A stretch of 64,000 nucleotides of DNA, taken from the NCBI RefSeq assembly GCF_008630535.1, contig NZ_VWPH01000017.1:1-64000 (forward strand), in the 5' to 3' direction. Shown here piece by piece: positions 17,965 through 26,992 of this stretch. The notes beneath the pieces were generated by a model. That model made no database searches. It was not told the DNA's origin and saw only the letters and a program-made list of their open reading frames with translations. Origin of the DNA: Saccharopolyspora hirsuta (lineage in GTDB: Bacteria > Actinomycetota > Actinomycetes > Mycobacteriales > Pseudonocardiaceae). The stretch's first letter is position 1. Every line of letters starts with the position of its first letter. The position numbers and the translations under genes are program-made.

Positions 17965-19071
17965 TCAGCCCTCCAAGGCTCGCGCAAGCCGGTCCCGCCA
18001 CACCGGCTGCTCCATCGCCAGCAGCAGCGGGAGACCGGGGTCGCCGTTGCCGAGCTGCTCCGGCGAGATGTCGCCGTGCGCGAGCAGCGCGCCGGACGCG
18101 GTGCTGCCGTCGGCGCGGCGGACGGTGAGCCCGCAGGTCAGGACGCCGGGCAAGCTCCCGCCCTTCATGCCGATCCCGACGACGCCCGGCGGCAGGTTGC
18201 CGCTGAGCCGCCGCTCCAGGTGCGGACGTGCCACGGCCGCCGCCTCGGGCGGGAACCCGTCGGTGGCGATGGCGCGGTGCAGGGCGGCGAGCTGGGCTGC
18301 GGTCGCCGACATCGTCCGGTCGGCCCAGGCGATCTGCTGCTCGTAGGCGGGCAGGCCGCCTCGCAGGAGCCTGTTCAGCACGTGGTTGCGCAGGTCGGCG
18401 TCGGTGCTGAAGCGGCGCTCCAGCCGGTATCCCCAGGCGCGGCGTGCTGGTGTCGGCAACGGGGCGGGCGGGGCGAACTCGGGAAGCAGGAACAGGTACT
18501 CCGCGCACATCGAGCGGATGTCGGGGCGGTGCCAGCCGCCCGCGGCCGCCGCCGCGTGCAGCGCGGACTCGCCGAGCCGGTCGCGGAGGAAGTCCGGGAC
18601 CGCGCTGTCGCTGAACATGATCATCGCCGAGACCATGTCGTCCAGCCGCACCCGGTGGTCGGGGTCGGCGGCGCGCAGGCCGGTCGAGTCGGTGCTGATG
18701 CCCAGGTGTTCTAAGGCGTTGACGTGCGCGAACCCGTCGGTCGGCACGTAGTAGCGCTCCCAGTCGCCGACGCGGACCTGCTCCGCCGGATCCAGCCGCC
18801 CCCCGGCGACCGCCGAGGAGTAGGCGGCGAGGTGGACGACCTTGATCGCCGAGGCCAGCGGCTGCGCGGCGTGCGGGCGGTGCAGCAGGCAATTCCCGCG
18901 GCCGTCGTCCAGGACGAGGCCCAGCCCGTCGCGGTGCGCGCTGATCCAGGTAAGCCAGCCCTCCGGGGTCGCCAGGTCCGGCGGTGCTGGCCGGGCGAGC
19001 GCGCGGGGCGCGAACAGCAGCGGGGTCGTCGCGGCAGCGGCGACGAGCAGGGTGCGGCGGGACAGCAGCAT
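17965..19071 (-). CDS. Secreted class A beta-lactamase-like serine hydrolase
   Basis: A 368-residue protein with a Tat-type signal (SRRTLLVAAAATTPLLFAPRALA, twin Arg at 5-6). The active-site elements of class A beta-lactamases and related DD-peptidases are all there: Ser74-x-x-Lys77 (SAIK), Ser154-Asp155-Ser156 (SDS in place of SDN) and Lys303-Gly-Gly (KGG in place of KTG). It is longer than a class A beta-lactamase (about 290). Whether it acts on beta-lactams, on peptidoglycan or on another ester is open. Strong ribosome binding site GGAGGAG. First gene of an operon with an ArsR-like regulator. Confidence 0.82.
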   Translation of the reverse strand: MLLSRRTLLVAAAATTPLLFAPRALARPAPPDLATPEGWLTWISAHRDGLGLVLDDGRGNCLLHRPHAAQPLASAIKVVHLAAYSSAVAGGRLDPAEQVRVGDWERYYVPTDGFAHVNALEHLGISTDSTGLRAADPDHRVRLDDMVSAMIMFSDSAVPDFLRDRLGESALHAAAAAGGWHRPDIRSMCAEYLFLLPEFAPPAPLPTPARRAWGYRLERRFSTDADLRNHVLNRLLRGGLPAYEQQIAWADRTMSATAAQLAALHRAIATDGFPPEAAAVARPHLERRLSGNLPPGVVGIGMKGGSLPGVLTCGLTVRRADGSTASGALLAHGDISPEQLGNGDPGLPLLLAMEQPVWRDRLARALEG

Positions 19072-19094
19072 GCTCCACTCCTCCAGTAGTCCGT

Positions 19095-19106
19095 AATTCC
19101 GGAATT
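19095..19106. promoter_or_regulatory. Palindrome AATTCCGGAATT, candidate operator
   Basis: A perfect 12-bp palindrome 23 bp upstream of the hydrolase-ArsR operon, overlapping its likely promoter. AT-rich compared with its surroundings. Candidate site for the ArsR-like protein. Confidence 0.45.
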
Positions 19107-19136
19107 CTAGAGAAGTGGAGTGCTGTTGTCAGGTGT

Positions 19137-19883
19137 TCAGCGCAGGCTGGGGTCCAGCGAGAGCGTCACACCGGCCGCGGTGGCCTCCGCGCGCGGGATG
19201 TCCCGGTCGGTGACCGGCAGCCGACCGTCCAGCGCGTCCAGCACGCCCCGCTCGACCAGCGGGAACGCCTCGGAGGTCGGCACGTCCCGGCCGAGCTCGG
19301 CGGACAGCGAGGTGGTGCCCGCATCGCTGATCCCGCACGGGACGATCCGGTCGAACTCGCTCAGGTCGGCGTTGCAGTTCAGCTCCAGGCCGTGCATCGT
19401 GATGCCGCGCTGCACGCGGATGCCGATCGCGGCGATCTTGCGCTCCGGGCGGCCGTCCCCGGCGGGCAGCCACACCCCGCTGCGGCCCTCGACCCGGCCC
19501 GCGGCCAGGCCGAACTGGTCGCACACCCAGATCAGGCCCTGCTCGATCCGCCGCACGTAGTCGACCACGTCGATCGGGTCGGTCAGCTGCAGGATCGGGT
19601 AGCCGACGATCTGCCCTGGGCCGTGCCAGGTGATCTTGCCGCCGCGGTCCACGTCGATCACCGGGGTGCCGTCGGTGGGGCGCTCCTCCGGCGAGGTCCG
19701 CTTGCCCGCGGTGTAGACCGACGGGTGCTCCAGCAGCAGCATGGTGTCCGGGTTCCGCCCCTCGGCGCGGCCGGACGCCAGCTCGCGCTGCAGGTCCCAG
19801 GCGGAGAGGTAATCGATGGTTCCCAGGTGGCGCACTTCGACGGGGTCCGAGGAGGCGCGGCACGAAGAATTCGCACGACTCAC
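19137..19883 (-). CDS. lipB: Lipoyl(octanoyl) transferase
   Basis: Moves octanoyl groups from acyl carrier protein to lipoyl domains, the first step of protein lipoylation; LipA then adds sulfur. Conserved blocks are [31 protein letters not shown] and [18 protein letters not shown] with the Lys149 of the active site. The thioester nucleophile Cys183 is in FDRIVPCGI. The product is 248 aa from a GTG start, which is supported by a TAGCCT hexamer 7 nt upstream, identical to the lipA arrangement. A terminator-like gap separates it from the epimerase gene upstream. Confidence 0.96.
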   Translation of the reverse strand: MSRANSSCRASSDPVEVRHLGTIDYLSAWDLQRELASGRAEGRNPDTMLLLEHPSVYTAGKRTSPEERPTDGTPVIDVDRGGKITWHGPGQIVGYPILQLTDPIDVVDYVRRIEQGLIWVCDQFGLAAGRVEGRSGVWLPAGDGRPERKIAAIGIRVQRGITMHGLELNCNADLSEFDRIVPCGISDAGTTSLSAELGRDVPTSEAFPLVERGVLDALDGRLPVTDRDIPRAEATAAGVTLSLDPSLR

Positions 19884-19890
19884 GCGCGCC

Positions 19891-19896
19891 AGGCTA
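19891..19896 (-). promoter_or_regulatory. -10 hexamer TAGCCT, leaderless start of lipB
   Basis: TAGCCT, 7 nt, then the lipB GTG; same as lipA, suggesting matched expression. Confidence 0.55.
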
Positions 19897-19960
19897 CGCC
19901 TGCACCGGCCCGCCGCGGACCGACGGTGCCGGTGAGCGCCGGTTTCGTGCGAAACGGGCG

Positions 19961-20854
19961 CTACCCGACGGCCGCCGCCAGCGCCGAGCCGATCGACGGG
20001 TGCTGGAAGGCGAACCCGTGCGACTCCAGGACCGTCGGCACCGCCCGCTGCCCGACCAGCGCCTGGTCGGCCAGCTCGCCCAGCGCGATCCGCAGCGCGA
20101 AGCCCGGCACGACCCACGGCGCGGGTCGGCCCAGGGCCTCGGCGAGCGCCCTGGTGAACTCCGCGTTCGTCACCGGCGCGGGGCCGGTGAGGTTCACCGG
20201 CCCGGAGATCTCGGGGTGCTCCAGCACGAACCGGATCGCGGCGACCTCGTCGTCCAGCGAGATCCACGGCATGTACTGGGTGCCGTCGCCCAACCGGCCG
20301 CCCAGCAGCAGCGAGAACAGCGGCCGCAGCTGGCCGAGCAGCCCGCCGGACGGGGCGAGGACCAGCCCGGTGCGCAGCCGCACCACCCGGACGCCCGCCT
20401 CGGCCGCGGGCCCGGTCGCCGCCTCCCAGCGCTGGCAGAGATCGGCGAGGAAGTCGTCGCCGGGCGGGGCCGATTCGGTCACCGGCTTCGGTCCGGTGTC
20501 GCCGTAGTAGCCGACCGCCGAGCCGTTGGCCAGCACCGGCACCCCGGCTTCGACCACGGCGTCGGCGAGCACGGTCGTGGCGCGGACCCGGGAGCGCATC
20601 AGCAGCTGCTTGCGCTCCGGCGTCCACCGCTTGTCGCCGATGCCCGCGCCGCACAGGTTCACCACCGCGTCCGCGCCGTCCAGCGCACCGGCGTCCAGCC
20701 GCCCGGCCTCGGGGTCCCAGCCCCGCTCGTCCGGGGCGGCGGGCAGCCGCCGTACCAGCCGGACCACCTCGTGGTCGGCCGCCCGCAGCGCGGCGACCAG
20801 GGACGTGCCGATCAAGCCGGACGAGCCGGCCACAACCACCCGCATACCCGGCAT
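19961..20854 (-). CDS. TIGR01777 family NAD(P)-binding epimerase
   Basis: A 297-residue extended SDR of the TIGR01777/YfcH group. The nucleotide-binding motif is [18 protein letters not shown] at residues 5-22. [22 protein letters not shown] and [14 protein letters not shown] are the family-specific blocks, and the C-terminal part includes [26 protein letters not shown] (DUF1731-like). Physiological substrate unknown. In M. tuberculosis the homologue Rv2216 also lies between sucB and lipB, so the link is conserved. Confidence 0.9.
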   Translation of the reverse strand: MPGMRVVVAGSSGLIGTSLVAALRAADHEVVRLVRRLPAAPDERGWDPEAGRLDAGALDGADAVVNLCGAGIGDKRWTPERKQLLMRSRVRATTVLADAVVEAGVPVLANGSAVGYYGDTGPKPVTESAPPGDDFLADLCQRWEAATGPAAEAGVRVVRLRTGLVLAPSGGLLGQLRPLFSLLLGGRLGDGTQYMPWISLDDEVAAIRFVLEHPEISGPVNLTGPAPVTNAEFTRALAEALGRPAPWVVPGFALRIALGELADQALVGQRAVPTVLESHGFAFQHPSIGSALAAAVG

Positions 20855-20894
20855 CGTCCCGCACCCGCGCGCCCGGGGCGAACCCTCCTGGGAA

Positions 20895-20937
20895 CGACGA
20901 ACGGCCGCCCACCGGTGCGGCGGGCGGCCGTTCGTCG
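20895..20937 (-). terminator. 16-bp hairpin terminator downstream of sucB
   Basis: Positions 20895-20910 and 20922-20937 pair perfectly around an 11-nt loop, just past the sucB stop codon on its strand. Confidence 0.85.
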
Positions 20938-20948
20938 CTGGTCGCGGG

Positions 20949-22661
20949 TCAGAGACCGAGGTCGGCCTCGAAGGCGCCTTCCTCCAGCCGCTGCTTCAAC
21001 GTGGTCAGGAACCGGGCGGCGTCCGCACCGTCCACCAGGCGGTGGTCGTAGGACAGCGCCAGGTACACCATCGAGCGGATCGCGATGGTGTCGCCGCCGT
21101 TCTCGTCGGCGACCACGACCGGGCGCTTGACGACCGCGCCCGTGCCGAGCATGCCCACCTGCGGCGGGTTCAGGATCGGCGTGTCGAACAGCGCACCGCG
21201 GCTGCCGGTGTTGGTGATGGTGAAGGTGCCACCGGACAGCTCGTCGGGCTTGATCTTGTTGTTGCGGGTCCGCGCCGCCAGGTCGGCGATCTTGCGGGCC
21301 AGCCCGCCGAGGTTGAGGTCCCCGGCGTCGTGGATCACCGGCGAGACCAGGCCGCGCTCGGTGTCCACCGCGACCGACAGGTGCTCGGCACCGTGGTAGG
21401 TCACTTCCTTGGTGTCGTCGTTGATCGAGGCGTTCAGCTTCGGGTGCAGCTTCAGCGCCTCGGCCGCCGCCTTCGCGAAGAACGGCAGGAACGACAGCTT
21501 GACGCCCTCGGCGGCCTCGAAGTTGGCCTTGGCCCGCTCCCGCAGCCGGGCGATGCGGGTCACGTCGACCTCGATCACCGTGGTCAGCTGGGCGGCGGTC
21601 TGCAGCGACTCCACCATCCGGCGGGCCAGCAGCTGCCGCAGCCGCGACATCTTCTGCGTGGTGCCGCGCAGCGCCTGGGCCTCCTCCGAGGGCTCCACCA
21701 GCGAAGCGCTCGGCGCCGCGGCCGGGGCAGCCGCCTGGGCGGCCGGGGCCGGGGCGGACTTCTTGGCGTCGATGGCGGCCTGCACGTCCTGCTTGCGGAT
21801 CCGGCCGCCGACACCGCTGCCCTTGATCGCGGACAGGTCGATGCCGTGCTCGTTGGCCAGCTTGCGCACCAGCGGCGTCACGTACGGCGTGGTGCCGGAC
21901 GGCGCAGCCTCGGCGGCCGGAGCCGGAGCCGGAGGCGCGGCCGGAGGCGCGGGCGGCGCAGCGGGAGCCGGGGCGGCCGGAGCGGGCGGAGCCGCGGGAG
22001 CGGCGGCCTGGGGCTCGGGGGCCGGAGGCTGCGGGGCAGCGGCGGGAGCCGCGCCCGCGGCGCCGATCACGGCGAGCTTGGCGCCGACCTCGACGGTGTC
22101 GTCCTCGTTCGCGGCGATCTCCAGCAGCGTGCCCGCCACCGGGGACGGGATCTCGGTGTCGACCTTGTCGGTCGAGACCTCCAGCAGCGGCTCGTCGACC
22201 TCGACGCTGTCGCCGACCTGCTTGAGCCAGCGGGTCACGGTGCCCTCGGTGACGCTCTCGCCGAGCGCGGGCATGTTCACGTCGGTGCCCTGCGCACCAC
22301 CGGCCGGGGCGGCCGGAGCCGGGGCAGCGGCGGCCGGAGCGGGCTCGGCGGCCGCGGGCTGGGCCGGGGCGGGCTGCTCGGCCGGGGCGGGCTCGGCCGG
22401 CGCGGCGGGGGCCGCGGCCTCGCCGGCGTCGCCGATCACGGCGAGCTCGGCGCCGATCTCAACGGTGTCGTCCTCCTGGGCGACGATGCGCTGCAGCACA
22501 CCGGCGGCCGGGGACGGGATCTCGGTGTCGACCTTGTCGGTGGAGACCTCCAGCAGGGGCTCGTCGACCTCGACGGTCTCGCCCTCCTGCTTGAGCCACC
22601 GGGTGATCGTTCCTTCGGTGACGCTCTCGCCGAGTGCCGGCATCTGAACGGAGAAGGCCAT
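20949..22661 (-). CDS. sucB: 2-oxoglutarate dehydrogenase E2, dihydrolipoamide succinyltransferase (actinobacterial SucB/DlaT)
   Basis: E2 core of 2-oxoacid dehydrogenase complexes. Two lipoyl domains (about 1-76 and 127-203) carry the lipoyl lysines Lys43 and Lys166, both in [12 protein letters not shown]. Two long Ala/Pro linkers follow. The E3-binding domain is at about 260-298 ([20 protein letters not shown]). The C-terminal acyltransferase domain ends with [16 protein letters not shown], giving His540 and Asp544. In actinobacteria this protein often serves the pyruvate complex as well, so the exact 2-oxoacid is uncertain. It follows lpd by 56 bp on the same strand, forming an E3-E2 operon. 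LipA and LipB supply its cofactor. Confidence 0.95.
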   Translation of the reverse strand: MAFSVQMPALGESVTEGTITRWLKQEGETVEVDEPLLEVSTDKVDTEIPSPAAGVLQRIVAQEDDTVEIGAELAVIGDAGEAAAPAAPAEPAPAEQPAPAQPAAAEPAPAAAAPAPAAPAGGAQGTDVNMPALGESVTEGTVTRWLKQVGDSVEVDEPLLEVSTDKVDTEIPSPVAGTLLEIAANEDDTVEVGAKLAVIGAAGAAPAAAPQPPAPEPQAAAPAAPPAPAAPAPAAPPAPPAAPPAPAPAAEAAPSGTTPYVTPLVRKLANEHGIDLSAIKGSGVGGRIRKQDVQAAIDAKKSAPAPAAQAAAPAAAPSASLVEPSEEAQALRGTTQKMSRLRQLLARRMVESLQTAAQLTTVIEVDVTRIARLRERAKANFEAAEGVKLSFLPFFAKAAAEALKLHPKLNASINDDTKEVTYHGAEHLSVAVDTERGLVSPVIHDAGDLNLGGLARKIADLAARTRNNKIKPDELSGGTFTITNTGSRGALFDTPILNPPQVGMLGTGAVVKRPVVVADENGGDTIAIRSMVYLALSYDHRLVDGADAARFLTTLKQRLEEGAFEADLGL

Positions 22662-22717
22662 CTGTCTGCTGACTCCTCGTGGTGTGGCGGGGTGCTTGGC
22701 TGACTGCGGAGCCGACG

Positions 22718-24088
22718 TCAGCCGTGCACGTGCAGCGGCTTGCCGGCCAGGGCGAGGTGCGCCTCACCCAGGGCTTCGGTCTGGGTCGGGTGGGCGTGCA
22801 CCAGCGGAGCGACGTCCTCCGGCAGCGCCTCCCAGTTGTAGATCAGCTGCGCCTCGCCGATGAGCTCACCGACTCGGTCGCCGACCAGGTGCAGGCCGAC
22901 GACGGGGCCGTCGGTCGCGCGGACCAGCTTGACCGCGCCTTGGGTCTTGAGGATCTGGCTCTTGCCGTTGCCGGCCAGGTCGTAGGTGAAGGTCTCCACC
23001 GAGCCGTACTGCTCCTTGGCGGCGGCCTCGGTCAGGCCCACCGAGGCGACCTCCGGGTGGCAGTAGGTCACGCGCGGGATGCCGGCCTCGTCGATGGGCT
23101 GCGGGTTGAGCCCGGCGATGTCCTCGGCGATGAAGATGCCCTGCTGGAAACCGCGGTGCGCCAGCTGCAAACCGGGCACGATGTCGCCGACCGCGTAGAC
23201 GCCCGGCAGGTTGGTGCGCAGGCGCTCGTCGGTGCGGACGAAGCCGCGCTCCATGTGCACCCCGGCCGCCTCGAAGCCGTGGCCCGCGGTGTTCGGGCCG
23301 CGGCCGACCGCGACCAGCAGCAGGTCGGCGTCGTAGGTCTCGCCGTTCTCCAGGCTGACCGAGACGCCGGAGTCGGTCTGGGTGGCGCCGGTGAACTTGA
23401 CGCCGGTCTTGAACTTGATGCCGCGCTTGCGGAACGCGCGCTCGAGGCGCTTGGAGGCGAACTCGTCCTCGTTGGGCACCAGGTGCGGCAGGGCCTCGAC
23501 GATGGTGACGTCGGCGCCGAAGGAGCGCCAGACGCTGGCGAACTCGACGCCGATCACGCCGCCGCCCAGCACCACGACCTTGTTCGGGATGAAGTCCAGG
23601 TTCAGCGCCTGCTCGCTGGCGATGACCCGCCCGCCCAGCTCCAGGCCGGGCAGCGTCTTGGAGTAGGAACCGGTGGCCAGCACGACGTTCTTGCCGGTGT
23701 AGCGGGTGCCGTTCACCTCGACGGTGTTGGCGTCGACCAGCGTGCCCGCGCCCTCGACCAGGGTGACCTTGTGCGCCTTGGCCAAGCCCTGCAGACCCTT
23801 GTACAGACCGGCGATGATGCCGTCCTTGTACTTGTTGACCCCGTCGATGTCGATGCCCTCGAGGGCGGTCTTCACCCCGAACTGGTCGGCATCGCGGGCG
23901 GAGTCGGCGACCTCCGCCGCGTGCAGCAGCGCCTTGGTCGGGATGCAGCCTCGGTGCAGGCAGGTCCCACCGAGCTTGTCCTTTTCGACCAGGATGACGG
24001 ACAGGCCTAGCTCGGCTGCGCGGAAGGCGCAGGCGTAGCCGCCCGAACCGCCACCGAGAATGACTAGATCGGCGGACGTGTCGGTCAC
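22718..24088 (-). CDS. lpd: Dihydrolipoyl dehydrogenase (E3)
   Basis: Flavoprotein disulfide reductase of 456 residues that reoxidises the dihydrolipoyl arms of E2. The FAD motif is [17 protein letters not shown] (12-28). The redox disulfide is Cys43/Cys48 in [17 protein letters not shown]. The NAD-binding motif is [16 protein letters not shown]. The C-terminal His433/Glu438 dyad is in [13 protein letters not shown]. Placed first in an operon with sucB. M. tuberculosis keeps its lpd elsewhere, so this adjacency is a difference from that genome. Confidence 0.97.
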   Translation of the reverse strand: MTDTSADLVILGGGSGGYACAFRAAELGLSVILVEKDKLGGTCLHRGCIPTKALLHAAEVADSARDADQFGVKTALEGIDIDGVNKYKDGIIAGLYKGLQGLAKAHKVTLVEGAGTLVDANTVEVNGTRYTGKNVVLATGSYSKTLPGLELGGRVIASEQALNLDFIPNKVVVLGGGVIGVEFASVWRSFGADVTIVEALPHLVPNEDEFASKRLERAFRKRGIKFKTGVKFTGATQTDSGVSVSLENGETYDADLLLVAVGRGPNTAGHGFEAAGVHMERGFVRTDERLRTNLPGVYAVGDIVPGLQLAHRGFQQGIFIAEDIAGLNPQPIDEAGIPRVTYCHPEVASVGLTEAAAKEQYGSVETFTYDLAGNGKSQILKTQGAVKLVRATDGPVVGLHLVGDRVGELIGEAQLIYNWEALPEDVAPLVHAHPTQTEALGEAHLALAGKPLHVHG

Positions 24089-24244
24089 TTCGCACTCCTC
24101 GACAGGCTTCGTTGACTCGCTGACAGCACTTCACCGGACCGGATGGTCACGAGCACCTGGAAGCCATCTTGTCACCACACGACAGGCTCACGCGACGTGG
24201 GCCGGGTGATCTGTGCTGCATCGCGGCGGATCACAGTGGAGGGT

Positions 24245-24259
24245 GGGTGATTTTCACCC
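24245..24259. promoter_or_regulatory. Palindrome GGGTGATTTTCACCC
   Basis: A perfect 6-bp-arm inverted repeat in the divergent region between lpd and the 113-aa protein. Could be an operator for either gene; no regulator is adjacent. Confidence 0.35.
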
Positions 24260-24330
24260 GTCCCTCATGTCGGTGGTGGCACCATCGGTGACAGGCTGTT
24301 GTCCCCCCACCCGAGCGGAGGAGAGTTGCG

Positions 24331-24672
24331 GTGGGCCTCTTCGACCGGTTCCGCAGGCGCACCGGTGGGGTGCGCGGTGCCAACTCGGCCGACGCGGAGC
24401 ACCTGATCAGCTGGGCGGAGCAGCACCGCGGGGTGGAGGGCTACCTCGAACCGCGCACCACGGTGACCGAGACGACGCTGATGCTCATCGCGCACGACGG
24501 GGAGTGGACCCGCCGCCGGGTGGACGGCCCGGCCGCGGCGCACCGGCTGACCCGCAAGCTCGGCATCCCGCTGTACGAGGTCGCCAAGGTCGGCTACCCC
24601 CAGCGGATGCGCGACTACCAGGCCCGCCAGCGCATCCTCCGCGACCGCAACCGCCGAGCCGCCGACAGCTGA
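24331..24672 (+). CDS. Conserved small hypothetical protein
   Basis: A 113-residue soluble protein beginning MGLFDRFRRRTGG and containing SADAEHLISWAEQHRGVEGYLEPRTTVTETTLMLIAHDGEWTRRRV, then GIPLYEVAKVGYPQRMRDYQ. No catalytic motif. The YEVAKVGYP(Q/R)RMRDY ending looks like a conserved actinobacterial family, but I cannot name it with confidence. GTG start with GGAGGAG upstream. Divergent from lpd-sucB, which may share regulation. Confidence 0.8.
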   Translation: MGLFDRFRRRTGGVRGANSADAEHLISWAEQHRGVEGYLEPRTTVTETTLMLIAHDGEWTRRRVDGPAAAHRLTRKLGIPLYEVAKVGYPQRMRDYQARQRILRDRNRRAADS

Positions 24673-24684
24673 CCTTGCCGCGGG

Positions 24685-25185
24685 TCAGTTCGCGATGCGG
24701 GTGGTCGGGGTGCACCTGACCGGGAAGTTCACCGCCTTGGCGATGTAGCAGAGCTCGTGGGCGCGGGCGTGGAGCGCTTCGGCCACGTCGACGCTGGCGC
24801 GGTCGGAGACCGTCACCACCGGGGACAGCTCGACGGCCTCGAACTGGCCGGTGCCGTCCGGGTTCTCGGCGAGGATGCCGCGGGCCTGGTCGTGGTAGCC
24901 GGTGACCACCACGCCGCTGTCCGCCGCCAGGTGCAGGAACCACAGCATGTGGCACTGCGACAGCGAGGCGACCAGCAGCTCCTCGGGGTTGTAGCGGTCC
25001 GCGTCGCCCAGGAAGACCGGGTCCGCGGAGGCGTCGATGGCGTCCTTGCCGTCCGCGCGCACCTCGTGCGTGCGCTCGTAGCTGCGGTAGGAGCTGGTGC
25101 CCTGGCCGGTATTGCCGGTCCAGACCACGTCGACCTGGTAGCCGTGCCGGGCCGTCGTCGGAGGGGCCGGTTGCGATTCGGTCAT
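24685..25185 (-). CDS. OsmC family peroxiredoxin-like protein
   Basis: A 166-residue OsmC/Ohr-fold protein. The catalytic cysteines are Cys78 in LLVASLSQCHMLWFLHLA and Cys146 in HARAHELCYIAKAVNFPV. Such proteins reduce organic hydroperoxides, usually with lipoylated proteins and Lpd as electron donors. This is notable because lpd and sucB lie next door. Start ATG; no strong ribosome binding site seen. Convergent with the 113-aa gene, 12 bp between stops. Confidence 0.9.
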   Translation of the reverse strand: MTESQPAPPTTARHGYQVDVVWTGNTGQGTSSYRSYERTHEVRADGKDAIDASADPVFLGDADRYNPEELLVASLSQCHMLWFLHLAADSGVVVTGYHDQARGILAENPDGTGQFEAVELSPVVTVSDRASVDVAEALHARAHELCYIAKAVNFPVRCTPTTRIAN

Positions 25186-25259
25186 CGCCCCATCGTTGCA
25201 CCGCCGCGGGGTGCTGTGGTGATCCTTTTGCGGCCTACGTCACAAATACGCCACCAGAG

Positions 25260-25298
25260 GGGTGGTCCGCCCGGGTGGCCCGCCGCCGCGGACCACCC
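25260..25298. terminator. Hairpin terminator downstream of pepA
   Basis: GGGTGGTCCGC (25260-25270) pairs with GCGGACCACCC (25288-25298) around a 17-nt loop. Confidence 0.7.
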
Positions 25299-25315
25299 GA
25301 GCCGGGACCGGGGGA

Positions 25316-26806
25316 TCAGCCCTGGTCGGCGATGTCGGCCAGGACGGCGGCCAGGGTGCGGACCGGGACGCCGGTGCCGCCCTTGGGCGTGTAGCCCCAC
25401 GGGCCGGAGGTGTTGTAGGCCGGACCGGCGATGTCGATGTGCGCCCACTCCACGCCGTCGGCGACGAACTCCTCGATGAAGATGCCCGCCGCCAGCATCC
25501 CGCCCCAGCGGTGCCCGGTGATGTTGGCCAGGTCGGCCAGCTTGGAGTCCAGGTCGCCGCGCAGCTCCTCCGGCAGCGGCATCGGCCAGCCGCCCTCGCC
25601 GGCGGCCTGCGACAGCCTCGCCACCCGGTCGCGGAACTGCTCGCTGCCCATCACGCCCGGCGTCCGCTTGCCCAGCGCCACCACCTGCGCACCGGTCAGG
25701 GTGGAGGTCTCGATCAGGTAGTCGGGCTCGTCCTCGCAGGCGCGGGTGATCGCGTCGACCAGGATCAACCGGCCCTCGGCGTCGGTGTTGAGCACCTCGA
25801 CGGTCTTGCCGCCGTACATGGTCAGCACGTCACCGGGGCGGTAGGCGGTGCCGGAGGGCATGTTCTCGGCCATCGGCACGGTCGCGGTGATGTCCAGCGG
25901 GTAGTTCAGCCGGGCCGCCAGCACCATGGTGGCGACCACCGCGGCCGCCCCGGACATGTCCGAGGTCATCTCGTCCATCCCGGCGGCGGGCTTGATCGAG
26001 ATGCCGCCGGTGTCGAAGGTGATGCCCTTGCCGACCAGCGCGACCTTCTTGGCGGCCTTCGGGCCCTTGTGCCGCAGGCGCACCAGCCGCGGCGGCCGGG
26101 ACGAGCCAGAGCCGACGCCGAGGATGCCGCCGAAGCCCTGCTTGCGCAGCGCGTTGTCGTCGAGCACCTCGACCTCCAGGCCGACGGCGCGGCCGAGTTC
26201 GGTGGCGCGCTCGGCGAAGGAGGCCGGGAACAGGTCGTTCGGCGGGGTGTTGATCAGGTCGCGCGCGGTGTTGACCGCCTCGCCGATCGCGGTGGCGCCC
26301 TTGAGCGCGTGCGCGTTGCCGTCCGCCTTCGCGTCGGCGACCACGAACTCCACTTCGGACACCGGGTCGTCACCGGAGTTCGACTTGTAGCCGGTGAAGG
26401 CGTACGCGCCGAGCACGGTGCCCTGCACCGCGGCGGAGAGGTCCACTTCGGACAGCGTGGTGGCGGCGCGCTCGACACCGGTCAGCGCGCGGGCGGCGGC
26501 ACCGGAGGCGCGGCGCACCTGCTCGCCGGTCAGCCCGCCCGCCGCTGCCTTGCCCAGGCCGGTGGCGACCAGGACCTTGGCGCGCAGCTTGCCGCCCGCG
26601 GGCAGCTTGACGACCTCGTCGGCCTTCCCGGTCGCGCCCAGCGAGGTCAGCACCTGCCGCAGGTCGCCGTCGAAGGCCGAGGCGACCTGCTCGGAGCCGG
26701 GCGCGAGCTGCAGGCCGTCGGTGCCCTGCGCGGTTCCGACGATGAGCGCGTCCACGGCCAGCTTGGTCACCGCGCTGTCGGTGAGGGAGAGTTTCGGGGT
26801 CGTCAC
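25316..26806 (-). CDS. pepA: Leucyl aminopeptidase (M17 cytosol aminopeptidase)
   Basis: A 496-residue hexameric dimetal aminopeptidase that removes N-terminal residues from peptides in the cytoplasm. The metal and active-site motifs are [34 protein letters not shown] and the family signature [13 protein letters not shown]. The N-terminal third is the usual macro-like domain. GTG start with GGAGG ten nt upstream. The homologue in M. tuberculosis (Rv2213, pepB) has the same position near sucB. Confidence 0.96.
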   Translation of the reverse strand: MTTPKLSLTDSAVTKLAVDALIVGTAQGTDGLQLAPGSEQVASAFDGDLRQVLTSLGATGKADEVVKLPAGGKLRAKVLVATGLGKAAAGGLTGEQVRRASGAAARALTGVERAATTLSEVDLSAAVQGTVLGAYAFTGYKSNSGDDPVSEVEFVVADAKADGNAHALKGATAIGEAVNTARDLINTPPNDLFPASFAERATELGRAVGLEVEVLDDNALRKQGFGGILGVGSGSSRPPRLVRLRHKGPKAAKKVALVGKGITFDTGGISIKPAAGMDEMTSDMSGAAAVVATMVLAARLNYPLDITATVPMAENMPSGTAYRPGDVLTMYGGKTVEVLNTDAEGRLILVDAITRACEDEPDYLIETSTLTGAQVVALGKRTPGVMGSEQFRDRVARLSQAAGEGGWPMPLPEELRGDLDSKLADLANITGHRWGGMLAAGIFIEEFVADGVEWAHIDIAGPAYNTSGPWGYTPKGGTGVPVRTLAAVLADIADQG

Positions 26807-26992
26807 GTGGTCATCCTCCGTTGAAGCTGCCGTGCCGAAATCGAATCCAACCGCACTCTAGAACGCAACGCGCGGGTGAATCCGACCAGGACGGTGGTGC
26901 GCTGGGGCCGTCCTTACGCTGGGGCACGGCGCCGTCGGGATGTCAACCGACAGGCGGCTGCACCATTCGGGTTCGTCTGCAAGGGTGGTCGA

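Noticed and set aside
10948-19136. Biosynthetic gene cluster
   Set aside because: Several oxidoreductases and regulators are present, but no PKS, NRPS, terpene or RiPP core gene; each regulator pairs with one neighbour.
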